From: a bacterium
GTDB lineage: Bacteria; UBA9089; JASEGY01
Reading direction: 5' to 3'
NCBI GenBank assembly: GCA_030019105.1
Contig: JASEGY010000220.1
Coordinates: forward strand, 1 to 6,323
Length of the DNA stretch: 6,323 bases
The notes under the pieces are model-generated. The model did no database searches. It worked only from the letters and a program-made list of their open reading frames with translations, and was not told the DNA's origin. Position numbers and translations under genes: made by a program. Positions 1 to 5,458 of the stretch are shown here, piece after piece; within the stretch, counting starts at the first letter, position 1; each line of letters starts with the position of its first letter.

Positions 1-226
1 CAGATAAACAACATCTTCCATTGGGCCTGATTTATGTTGGGTCTGAGCTTGAGAGAAACGGCTACAATGTCCAGATTCGGCATCTGTTGCCAGAGGAGTT
101 TGAGGATGCGCTGCCAGAGATTCGTGATCGCCGGCCCCTCTGGATTGGCCTTTCCGTTCTTTCTGGAATGACCACTTTTTACGCAGCCCGGCTATCGAAA
201 CGCATAAGAGATGAGATTCCAAAAAA
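1..226 (+). pseudogene. B12-binding radical SAM protein, N-terminal fragment (copy 1)
   Basis: The frame enters from before the window (codons begin at base 3) and reads DKQHLPLGLIYVGSELERNG onward to LSKRIRDEIP. This matches the N-terminal cobalamin-binding (Rossmann-like) domain of B12-dependent radical SAM proteins: LGLIYVGSELERNGY is the usual 'PLGLxYLAaxLexxGyxV' start, and GLSVLSGMTTFYAARLSKRI is the next strand and helix. Nothing of the radical SAM CxxxCxxC part is present. Sequence in common with copy 2 stops at the run of A after GAGATTCC (about 226); the frame then runs through a basic tail, KGREKKQRKI, to a TGA at 255-257. It is about 94% identical to copy 4, with mostly synonymous differences. 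It is a remnant and cannot be a working enzyme. The family call is from motif recognition; the substrate is unknown. Confidence 0.7.
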
Positions 227-973
227 AGGGAGAGAAAAGAAACAGCGAAAAATATGATTAAACCAAATCCATTTACCCCAAAGTCAGGATTAGAACCCAA
301 GGTATTCATGAATCGTAAAGACGAGATCGAATTGTTCTTGGAAAGGGTTTCCAGAGGGATAAGAGGAAGCATAGATCATTTCATCATAAATGGAGAATGG
401 GGGACGGGCAAGACCAGTTTACTTAGATATTTTAAATTGTTGGCTCAGGAGAGGGGAAATTGTGTGGCATGTTACTTTCTGGCAAGGGAATTGGACGAAC
501 GAGTCACAGATATGGAGATCAATATTCATTTAACCCAATCAATAGTGAGAAACATTCCATACGATATAAACAGTAAAAGAGGCAATTTTTTCAAGTATAT
601 AAATGGGTTAGGCATACAGGTGTTAGGTACTGGCTTTAATATCTCATTTGATGTTCCCAAAGAAAGACATGTGGACAGCCAGATATTCTTAATGGACAGC
701 TTGATTAACATTTGGAAGGATATTAGTCCAAGGGCAAACCTTCTTGTTGTCTTAATAGATGATGTGCAAAATTACACCAAGGTTAGTAGGATCTTCACAA
801 CATTGAAGAATATACTTTCTGATGAAAAGATTATACAAGAGACAAGAATTCTGTTTGTATTAAGCTCAACTGTGCAGGGATGGATGCCATTTATGAAAGA
901 AAACCATCCAATAGGAAGATTTTTCATTCCCAGATTAGAATTAAAGAATTTTGACAAGAGGCAAACAATAACC

Positions 974-1159
974 CACCTTTCGGTAACGTTATATAACAAT
1001 TTTAATTCCAGCTATACTATTTTATGTAGCCTGAGTGATTTAGTTCCCGGTGGCGCTTTCAGCTTTCGGTAATTTTATATGACAACCTCATCTTTTGCTA
1101 TACCATTTTATACTATTTCATAATTAAGATTGTTTAAAAAAATTAAGCGAATAATGGGA
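974..1159. mobile_element. 186-bp non-autonomous insertion in the ATPase gene, 7-bp target duplication
   Basis: AATAACC is present at 967-973 and again at 1160-1166. Removing 974-1159 plus one copy restores the ATPase frame (193 bases, a +1 shift), which is the main support. The insert is very AT-rich and has no coding capacity. Its ends show weak inverted similarity: AACAATTTTAATT at 995-1007 against the complement at 1122-1134, 12 of 13 matching. Inside it, 977-1027 and 1063-1113 are partly matching direct repeats 86 bases apart. No transposase family can be assigned. It could be a MITE or a decayed IS end. Confidence 0.7.
977..1113. repeat. two degenerate direct repeats, 86-bp period
   Basis: CTTTCGGTAA starts at 977 and at 1063. 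The following bases keep register without gaps: 20 of the first 23 bases match, and GCTATACTATTTTAT (1011) matches GCTATACCATTTTAT (1097). The second half of each unit has diverged. The repeats lie wholly inside the 186-bp insertion. Confidence 0.6.
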
Positions 1160-1603
1160 AATAACCTTAATAGAGAATATATTAGATGGGACAGGAGTGA
1201 GATTTAGTGATTCTGTAAAGGAGAAGATATTTAAATATACAACAGGCCACCTATTCCAGATACACAGCTTAGGAAGTTCTTTATATGATAATCAAAAGAG
1301 CGGTAAGGTAACCAATAGAGAATGGAAGAAGGGCTTTTATGAAGGACTTTTGTATTTGGGCAACATTGTATATGAAGGAATTATCCACAATTTGAGTGAT
1401 AACGAGATTAAGCTTATTCGCCGGATCGAACCTTTTAAGAAATTGAGGATAAAAGATTTTGGAGATCTAAAGATGAATGGTATCCGAACCTATTTTTCCC
1501 GGTTAACTGAGAAAAATGTATTGAAGAGTATTCGCTATGGTGAGTATGAGGTGAAAGACAAATTGTTGGTAGAATACCTGAAAATGTTCTGCTAATGATA
1601 GGT

Positions 1604-1648
1604 GTAACAACTGCAACAAATTTTGCTTAATTTTGTTACAGTTGTTAC
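1604..1648 (+). terminator. long-stem hairpin 9 bp after the ATPase stop
   Basis: GTAACAACTGCAACAAAT (1604-1621) pairs with its near-complement at 1631-1648 (ATTTTGTTACAGTTGTTAC region), giving a stem of about 17 bp with one mismatch and a 9-base loop. It sits just after the ATPase stop codon, where a terminator is expected. There is no run of T after the stem (CTCTTTGG follows), so a classical rho-independent terminator is not certain. The structure may instead be a small palindromic repeat or mRNA 3'-end stabiliser. From 1649 to 1691 I see nothing else. Confidence 0.5.
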
Positions 1649-1691
1649 TCTTTGGTAGTTTTCCATTTTTCTTGTTTATTCGGGGTAACGC

Positions 1692-1867
1692 TATACTATT
1701 ACCCCGCAACATTTGCGTTGTCCGCGAGAATTCTGGAGTAATCCACAAGTGTCTAAAGTTAGAAAGTGCACTAAAGTGCCTAAAGTTGAAGAAAGCCGGC
1801 CTACTTTAGACACTTAAAACTTTAGGCACTTAAGGCACTTAAGGTTGGTTGCGGCTTCGCCGCGCTA
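1692..1867 (-). repeat. 176-bp perfect inverted repeat, arm A
   Basis: It is the exact reverse complement of 3021-3196 with no gap or mismatch found by reading base by base; every position pair sums to 4888. Read on the minus strand it begins TAGCGCGGCGAAGCCGC, which contains a GCGGC-GAA-GCCGC hairpin. It then carries four diverged units of the type AGTGCCTAAAGT in both orientations, and ends GGGGTAATAGTATA. TA stands at both edges, consistent with a TA target duplication. There is no coding capacity. On the left edge the flank CGGGGTAA (1681-1688) also mirrors TTACCCCG (1699-1706). Confidence 0.9.
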
Positions 1868-1948
1868 AGATTCTGACAGCTAAATGTGTGCCTGAGGAAA
1901 TGATACTTTCAAAAGCTTGTAGAGCAGGTTTAGAGGCAGTGGTGGCTT
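1868..1948 (+). other. short coding-like remnant, unidentified
   Basis: Directly after arm A, the frame starting with the GCT at 1864-1866 reads AKILTAKCVPEEMILSKACR and continues AGLEAVVA to a stop at 1948-1950. Composition looks coding, with no early stop. If arm A is removed, the frame continues upstream only as far as a TAG near 1658. I recognise no family. It may be the tail of a gene cut by the insertion. Confidence 0.3.
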
Positions 1949-2042
1949 AGCATCAAAGCAAACCTCGGAAACGAGAAGGGGGATATTTTGTTTGTTACTT
2001 TTTGTAGCTTGGGAGGTTACGTAAACCGCCCCCTTCTTCCCC
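1949..2042 (+). pseudogene. leader-peptide module, copy A (unknown family)
   Basis: The open frame reads SIKANLGNEKGDILFVTFCS then LGGYVNRPLLPP. It aligns with the peptide upstream of radical SAM copy 4 (GIKVNPGNNEEGNILFDTAC), including a clean one-residue gap, so the two DNA stretches (1950-2010 and 5334-5398) share descent from coding sequence. No family is recognised. The segment is joined to radical SAM copy 2 after a C-rich stretch; CCCCCTTC at 2030-2037 is complementary to GAAGGGGG at 1975-1982 and could form a stem. Confidence 0.4.
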
Positions 2043-2276
2043 CGTGATCGTCAGCCCCTCTGGGTTGGTCTTTCCGTTCTTTCTGGAATGACTACTTTTT
2101 ACGCAGCCCGGCTATCGAAACGGATAAGGAATGAGATTCCAAAAATATCCATTGTTTGGGGCGGACATCACGCCAGTGCAGTTCCTGATGAATGTCTTCA
2201 GGAGAGTTACATTGATTATGCCATTTGTGGCGAAGGATGCAACAAGAATATTGACAATATCATCATTTTGTGTTAG
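2043..2276 (+). pseudogene. B12-binding radical SAM protein, internal fragment (copy 2)
   Basis: Starts abruptly at RDRQPLWVGLSVLSGMTTFY, continues through the point where copy 1 ends, and reaches ISIVWGGHHASAVPDECLQE and YIDYAICGEG. The 'WGGxHASAxPeecL...iDyaicGEGE' block is characteristic of the second half of the cobalamin-binding domain in B12-radical SAM proteins. Homology ends about 2238, just after GEG; the frame then runs through unrelated residues to TAG at 2274-2276. The N-terminal half is missing, as is everything from the CxxxCxxC motif on. About 92% identical to copy 1 over the shared 100 bases. Broken remnant. Confidence 0.7.
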
Positions 2277-2414
2277 GATGCGAGTAAGTGTCGAAGGCAA
2301 AGGAAGAAGGGGATATTTTGTTAGACTATTCTCAGGGAGGATTTCATGGTATACTGCTTCCCCGAAAGGGCATTGTTCATCGTTTCGGCAAAAAGTGCTT
2401 GACCAGATTGGGTG
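2277..2414. other. non-coding stretch with third trace of the leader module (copy B)
   Basis: GAAGGGGATATTTTGTT at 2305-2321 nearly repeats the sequence at 1975-1992 and resembles 5363-5380. The matching frame reads SKAKEEGDILLDYSQGG, similar to the IKxNxGNExGxILF pattern of copies A and C, then continues open to about 2445 without a recognisable family. No start codon with a convincing ribosome site was found. Best read as decayed sequence. Confidence 0.3.
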
Positions 2415-2468
2415 TTGTAGTTGCAGAGCTTGCTCTGCCGTAATGTCGAGCAAGCTCGACTACTACAA
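2415..2468. repeat. 54-bp REP-like double hairpin
   Basis: Outer arms TTGTAGTTGCAGAGCTTGCT... (2415-2438) and the near-complement ending CTACTACAA (2445-2468) match at 19 of 24 positions. Each arm is itself a hairpin: GCAGAGC-TT-GCTCTGC (2423-2438) and GTCGAGC-AA-GCTCGAC (2445-2460). This nested arrangement is typical of REP/BIME-type repeats. No target duplication is visible. It lies just before the surviving part of the Rpn-like fragment. Confidence 0.7.
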
Positions 2469-2474
2469 AATTGA

Positions 2475-2864
2475 TCCCATTGCCCAAGGCGTGCCTTTAC
2501 CGTCTGGCTGCACCGTGTTCTGCTCCCCGCCCGATTTAAGGGAGTAGAGATACCGTCGGTAACAGAATTGCAGGAGGTGAAAACCATGTTAGCTGAACGG
2601 GTTAAAGAATGGACTATGGAATGGAAGGAAGAAGGGCTTCAACAAGGGCTTCAACAAGGACTTTGCCAGGGCTTGGAGTCAGAACAGCGTATGCTTGCAC
2701 GGCAGGTAAAACGGCGCTACGGGCCGGGCATGGCTGAAACGATTAGTCCTTTGTTGCAGGGGATTAGAGAATTGAGACTACTTGAAGCCGTTGGCGAGTG
2801 GGTGATTGAATACGATGATGGCCAGGTATTTTTTAACAAATTGAAGGAAGTAGCTGGAAGATAG
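2475..2864 (+). pseudogene. Rpn-like PD-(D/E)XK 'transposase-like' protein, C-terminal fragment
   Basis: An open frame from 2475 (TGA just before, 2472-2474) reads RRAFTVWLHRVLLPARFKGV, EIPSVTELQEVKTMLAERV, KEWTMEWKEEGLQQGLQQGL and ends ...NKLKEVAGR, stop 2862-2864. This is the C-terminal region of the large family of Rpn/PD-(D/E)XK proteins (transposase_31-like, often with a DUF4351-like tail): a 'WLxRVLLPARFxGVEIPxVxxLQEVKxMLAERVxEW' block, a GLQQG repeat coded by a tandem 12-mer (2637-2660), and a helical tail. The whole nuclease domain with its D and ExQ residues is missing, so the gene is truncated. The TTG at 2568 or the ATG at 2586 could start a short product behind GGAGG (2573-2577), but the homology upstream argues against either being the ancestral start. 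DUF5678 follows 28 bases later. Confidence 0.7.
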
Positions 2865-2892
2865 GGAAAAACATTAAAGAGGAGGTTTAAAA

Positions 2893-3264
2893 ATGAGAGA
2901 GTATGAACATAATTGGTTGGCTAATCACCCAGAGATTACAAAGGAATATCGAGGTGAATATGTAGCTGTAATAGGAGAGAAAATAGTAGCCCATGGTACA
3001 GATATTGACAAGGTAATAGATAGCGCGGCGAAGCCGCAACCAACCTTAAGTGCCTTAAGTGCCTAAAGTTTTAAGTGTCTAAAGTAGGCCGGCTTTCTTC
3101 AACTTTAGGCACTTTAGTGCACTTTCTAACTTTAGACACTTGTGGATTACTCCAGAATTCTCGCGGACAACGCAAATGTTGCGGGGTAATAGTATAAAGC
3201 GGAGAAGGTTGAAGAACTTCCATTAATAGCGAAATTTCCAAAGGATGAGGTGCTGGTAGTATGA
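2893..3264 (+). pseudogene. DUF5678 family protein, interrupted by repeat arm B
   Basis: A strong ribosome site GAGGAGGT (2879-2886) precedes the ATG. The protein reads MREYEHNWLANHPEITKEYR, GEYVAVIGEKIVAHGTDIDK, VID, then runs into the repeat (SAAKPQPTLSALSA) and stops at 3064-3066. After the repeat the same frame resumes with KAEKVEELPLIAKFPKDEVLVV and stops at 3262-3264. Removing 174 bases gives 65 aa with the DUF5678 layout: 'WLxxNPExxxxYxGeyVAVxGxkIVAhGxDxxxVxxxAE' and a hydrophobic end. These small proteins of unknown function often lie next to Rpn-like or toxin-antitoxin genes, as here. The truncated 57-residue product could still be made. Confidence 0.75.
3021..3196 (+). mobile_element. 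176-bp inverted repeat, arm B, inserted in DUF5678
   Basis: Exact reverse complement of arm A. It splits the DUF5678 frame and adds 174 bases, with ATA (or just TA) on both edges: 3020-3022 and 3194-3196. A longer imperfect flank match also exists (GGTAATAGATA before, GGTAATAGTATA at the right end), so the exact duplication length is not settled. The element begins GCGCGGC with a GCGGC-GAA-GCCGC hairpin and has CCGCAAC near one end and GTTGCGG near the other. The interior holds four AGTGCCTAAAGT-type units in both orientations. Non-coding. TA targets are known for IS630/Tc1-mariner-derived MITEs, but no matching terminal repeats were found to support that family. Confidence 0.75.
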
Positions 3265-3327
3265 TTGTTCCCCCTTTTGTATCTAAGCAGCCGACCGTAA
3301 GTATTTATAAGAAATCGTAAGAATTTA

Positions 3328-3558
3328 GTAAACGAATCTAACGAATTAAACGAATAAGAAATATGTCATTAATTTATAAAGACTTAAGCTACAGATTGCA
3401 GGGTTGCCTGATGGAGGTCTACAACACATTAGGGCCTGGTTTTAGAGAAGAAACTTACAAGAAGGCCTTAATCGAAGAACTAAAAAGGCAGAAGATAAAG
3501 TTTAGCATAGAATATCCAATCCAGATATAGATTCGTTAAATTCGCTTAATTCGTTTAC
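3328..3558. repeat. 28-bp inverted repeat pair framing a GxxExxY fragment
   Basis: GTAAACGAAT... at 3328-3355 and ...ATTCGTTTAC at 3531-3558 are inverted and match at 24 of 28 positions. Each arm is built from CGAAT/ATTCG units at 9-10-base spacing. The right arm starts at the base after the stop codon of the GxxExxY frame; the left arm ends 7 bases before its ATG. Upstream, 3265-3327 shows no gene. Confidence 0.6.
3363..3530 (+). pseudogene. GxxExxY family protein, truncated
   Basis: The frame MSLIYKDLSYRLQGCLMEVY NTLGPGFREETYKKALIEEL leads to KRQKIKFSIEYPIQI, 55 aa. The signature GFREETY (residues 26-32, G-x-x-E-x-x-Y) and the preceding 'GCxxEVxxxLGPG' identify the GxxExxY family (PF13366 type, PD-(D/E)XK-like fold, function unclear). 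Full-length members are about 120-130 aa and continue after 'P(I/V)xxxY' with a D...ExK core; that part is missing here. The stop falls exactly where the inverted repeat begins, so the truncation is tied to the repeat. There is no good ribosome site before the ATG. It is usually a single-gene accessory module. Confidence 0.75.
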
Positions 3559-3645
3559 AAGAAATCTTATAGATCTTTATGGGTGGTTACTTATCTATTC
3601 GGAAAACTTAGGAATTGTTAATCGTCCTATGGGTAATATTCTTTT

Positions 3646-4118
3646 CCAATATCAAAGTCTGGGGGATGTGAGATAATGAAGAAGGCAAATATCGACTTGA
3701 TTATGGTTTGTGCCGGTTCTCAAGGACCAGCAGACAAACAACATCTTCCATTGGGCCTGATTTATGTTGGGTCTGGGCTTGAAAGAAACGGATACAATGT
3801 AAAGATTCGGGTATCTTCTCAATATTTCGGGGAACAGTTGTAAGTTGTAAGTTGTAGGTTGTAGGTTAAGCAGCACACCGTGGGCATTCCACCCAACTTA
3901 CAACTTATAACCTACAACAGCCTAATCTACTATATTGCCCCGACTTATTGAGAAGATACAGATTCGGCATCTGTTGCCGGAGGAATTTGAAGATACATTG
4001 CCAAATATCCGTACTCGCCGGCTATTCTGGGTTTGATTCAGTCTTTTTCAGTGATGACAACTTTATGCTTGATACCTATCGTTTGGGGGATGCGATCTTA
4101 ACTCATAGTCGGAGGTAA
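3646..4118 (+). pseudogene. B12-binding radical SAM protein, deleted and interrupted (copy 3)
   Basis: Shares with copy 4 the stretch before the start (CCAATATCAAAGTCTGGGG) and the ATG at 3676: MKKANIDLIMVCAGSQGPAD, KQHLPLGLIYVGSGLERNGY, NVKIR. A 149-bp element follows, after which HLLPEEFEDTLPNIRTRRLF and W resume. Then, in another frame, GFDSVFFSDDNFMLDTYRLG DAILTHSRR ends with TAA at 4116-4118. The 'FxDDNFxxDxxR' block belongs to the middle of the radical SAM (Elp3-like) barrel, so the region between the B12 domain and this block, including the CxxxCxxC cluster motif, has been deleted at about 4030. Two lesions (deletion with frameshift, insertion) make this a clear pseudogene. Confidence 0.7.
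3811..3959. mobile_element. 149-bp palindromic MITE, 8-bp target duplication
   Basis: Flanked by AGATTCGG at 3803-3810 and 3960-3967. Copies 1 and 4 carry a single AGATTCGG followed by CATCTGTTGCC, so they are in-window empty sites. Terminal repeats GTATCTTCTCAATATTTCGG (3811-) and the complement of the right end match at 20 of 22 positions. Inside are GTTGTAA/GTTGTAG heptamers (four in a row, 3837-3864) facing the opposite orientation at 3894-3919, so the whole element can fold into one long hairpin. Non-coding. The 8-bp duplication is seen in several IS families (IS256, IS66, ISL3 and others); I cannot pick one. Confidence 0.85.
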
Positions 4119-4139
4119 TCCTCTGATCTTCCGGAGGAT
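4111..4139 (+). promoter_or_regulatory. possible ribosome-site-sequestering hairpin before the Rpn-like gene
   Basis: The Shine-Dalgarno GGAGG (4133-4137) precedes the TTG at 4142. ATCCTC at 4118-4123 is complementary to GAGGAT at 4134-4139 and would cover it with a 10-base loop. The same CCTC can instead pair with GAGG at 4112-4115, just upstream. The two pairings exclude one another. The stems are short, so any control of translation is speculative. Confidence 0.25.
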
Positions 4140-4141
4140 AG

Positions 4142-5260
4142 TTGACAATCAAAACGATGGTAAATCAGGATAGATACTGGGCCTACTTTGATGAAGCCTG
4201 GAAGAAGATTATCGAACGGTTCTTCCCCCAGCTTTTACGCTTCTTTGTTCCCAAGTTTTATGAAGATGTGGACTTTTCAAAGGAAGTTGCCTTCTTAGAT
4301 AAGGAAATGGCGCAGCTCTCCTTAAAGAGCGTAAAAGGCGCCAAGTATGTTGACAAATTAGTCAAAGTTTACCTCAAGGATGGAACGGATCAATGGGTTC
4401 TGGTTCATATAGCATCAGGTTTGAACAGCACCGTGTAAATTGCATAATTGGAATTATATCCGCAACGGCGAATCCGCTAACTGGCTGGCTTGCTGGCTTG
4501 GACGTCAAGTTTCATTTATGCAGTTTCTAACGGGTGATCAAAGGTGATGATAGAAGTTCAAGGATATCCGGATAGCGAGTTTTCCCTTCGGATGTTTAGA
4601 TATTTCTATCGGATATTCAACAGGCATGGCCGGAAAATAGTGAGCATGGCTATATTGACCGGTTCAAAGAAAGTAACCGAAGAGGAAGAGGGAAGATACA
4701 GGCTTGAAGCTTATGGTAGTGGGGTAGATTTTCGATATCTCTCATTCAAGCTGATGGATTATGATAGAGATAAATTGGAAGAAGACCCTAATCCAATAGC
4801 CTTAGTGGCTTTGGCCTCTCAGGAAAAAGAACGGGCGAAGCAAAGAGGGGAGAAGTTCAATGCCAAGCTGTATTTAATAAAGAAGTTGTATGCAAAAGGA
4901 TACAAAAGGGATGAGATAGAAGGATTGTTAGAGTTTATCGATTGGGTTTTACAATTGAGCGATGAAGAAGAAGAGCTGATCGGGGAAGAAATAAAAGAAT
5001 TAGAGGAGGTGAAGAAGATGCCTTATGTTACCAGTTTTGAGAGAATCGGAATAAAAAAAGGATTACAGCAGGGATTGTTGGAGGAAGGTAGAGAGATGAT
5101 ATTGGAGGCGTTAAATGAGCGGTTTAGGGAGGTTCCATCTTTTGTTTCTATGGCGGTAAATCAGATAGAGAACAGAGATATCCTTAAGCTTATCCATCGT
5201 CGGGCAATACGATGTGCATCGCTGGAAGAGTTTAAGCAGGCGCTGACCGAGCAAAGTTAA
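4142..5260 (+). pseudogene. Rpn-like PD-(D/E)XK nuclease / transposase-like protein, interrupted
   Basis: The TTG at 4142 lies 4 bases after GGAGG; the ATG at 4157 is 19 bases away, so TTG fits better although spacing is short. The first part reads YWAYFDEAWKKIIERFFPQL, LRFFVPKFYEDVDFSKEVAF LDKE, then YVDKLVKVYLKDGTDQWVLV HI. A 138-bp element follows, and the same frame resumes at 4553 with EVQGYPDSEFSLRMFRYFYR, IFNRHGRKIVSMAILTGS and a long charged helical C-terminus containing GIKKGLQQGLLEEG. Joined, it is about 325 aa. VDKL supplies the likely catalytic Asp and E-V-Q the (D/E)xQ variant of the PD-(D/E)XK site. The family includes E. coli RpnA-type recombination-promoting nucleases. The element separates Asp from ExQ, so the enzyme should be inactive as two pieces. 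The right half could initiate at GTG/ATG 4544/4547. Confidence 0.75.
4412..4549. mobile_element. 138-bp palindromic MITE, 3-bp ATA target duplication
   Basis: ATA stands at 4409-4411 and 4550-4552; removing 141 bases rejoins VLVHI to EVQGYP in the same frame. The ends are inverted: GCATCAGGTTTGAAC at the left and GATCAAAGGTGATG at the right (complement CATCACCTTTGATC). The similarity continues inward: AAATTGCATAA (4437-4447) against the complement of TTATGCAGTTT (4517-4527), 10 of 11. Total imperfect arms are about 45 bp, so it can fold into a hairpin. Its stops end the left half (TAA 4436-4438), and its right end happens to supply GTG and ATG codons. Family not assigned. Confidence 0.75.
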
Positions 5261-5314
5261 TCTTAACAGAAATGAATGTTGGTTAGCTTGGTTCTCCCCA
5301 TCTTGTTTGAGTGA

Positions 5315-5458
5315 GAAATCGGGATATACCTCGGCATCAAGGTAAACCCCGGGAATAATGAGGAGGGAAATATTTTGTTTGATACTGCTTGTAATTTGAA
5401 AAGTAGCGAAATTAGGGGTTTTCCTTATCCAATATCAAAGTCTGGGGAATGTGAGGTA
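5315..5458 (+). other. leader-peptide module, copy C, upstream of radical SAM copy 4
   Basis: An uninterrupted frame from 5315 (TGA at 5312-5314) reads EIGIYLGIKVNPGNNEEGNI LFDTACNLKSSEIRGFPYPI SKSGECEV and continues in phase into the ATG of copy 4. The first part aligns with module A (1949-2042). The part from PISKSG on is shared with copy 3 (PISKSGGCEI), where it is also in phase. Either the true radical SAM start lies upstream or an upstream gene's coding sequence was duplicated together with it. GGAGGG (5361-5367) could serve the TTG at 5375 with a spacing of about 8. No family recognised. From 5261 to 5314 I see nothing. Confidence 0.35.

Larger units (their letters stand above)
254..1595 (+). 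pseudogene. ORC/STAND-like AAA+ ATPase, interrupted by a 186-bp insertion
   Basis: Starts MIKPNPFTPKSGLEP, the usual 'NPFxPxxGxxPxxFxGRxxEI' opening of archaeal-type/ORC-like ATPases, so the ATG at 254 is probably the true start. Walker A is GEWGTGKT (residues 47-54), Walker B LLVVLIDD (163-170), and a sensor-1-like strand ILFVLSS lies at 199-205. The first open part ends at 1072 inside foreign sequence. The gene resumes near 1167: LIENILDGTGVRFSDSVKEK leads into a C-terminal helical/winged-helix part ending ...VEYLKMFC at 1592, stop 1593-1595. Removing 974-1166 joins ...NFDKRQTIT to LIENILDGTG in frame and gives about 382 aa, a normal length for the family. The start overlaps the stop of copy 1 (ATGA). 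No clear Shine-Dalgarno is at the usual distance; GGGAG lies about 20 bases upstream. Such ATPases are often linked to mobile or defence loci; the role here is unknown. Confidence 0.8.

Noticed and set aside
526..999. minus-strand open frames at 526-711 and 772-999
   Set aside because: They lie opposite the clearly coding ATPase (Walker A and B present on +) and have no family features.
1503..1748. minus-strand open frame across the ATPase end, hairpin and repeat arm A
   Set aside because: It crosses three unrelated features and has no start context.
1741..1867. CRISPR-like array from repeated AGTGCCTAAAGT units (also the GTTGTAA heptamers at 3837-3864)
   Set aside because: Units are 7-13 bases, diverged, partly inverted and without regular unique spacers; no cas gene is present.
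2131..2547. 138-codon open frame on the + strand
   Set aside because: It runs across radical SAM copy 2 in the wrong frame, through the double-hairpin repeat and into the Rpn-like fragment in another frame; the peptide resembles nothing.
4142..4176. TTGACA at 4142 as a promoter -35 box
   Set aside because: At 17 bases the -10 position reads TCAGGA; the nearest better match, TAGATA, is 23 bases away. The bases are the start codon and first codons of the Rpn-like gene.
4412..4549. degenerate group II intron
   Set aside because: No GTGYG start, domain V or AY end; the 45-bp inverted ends and ATA duplication explain it better as a palindromic element.
5321..5458. cobalamin riboswitch upstream of a B12-domain gene
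   Set aside because: I could not find the conserved B12-box elements; the stretch is open in frame and matches module A at protein level.
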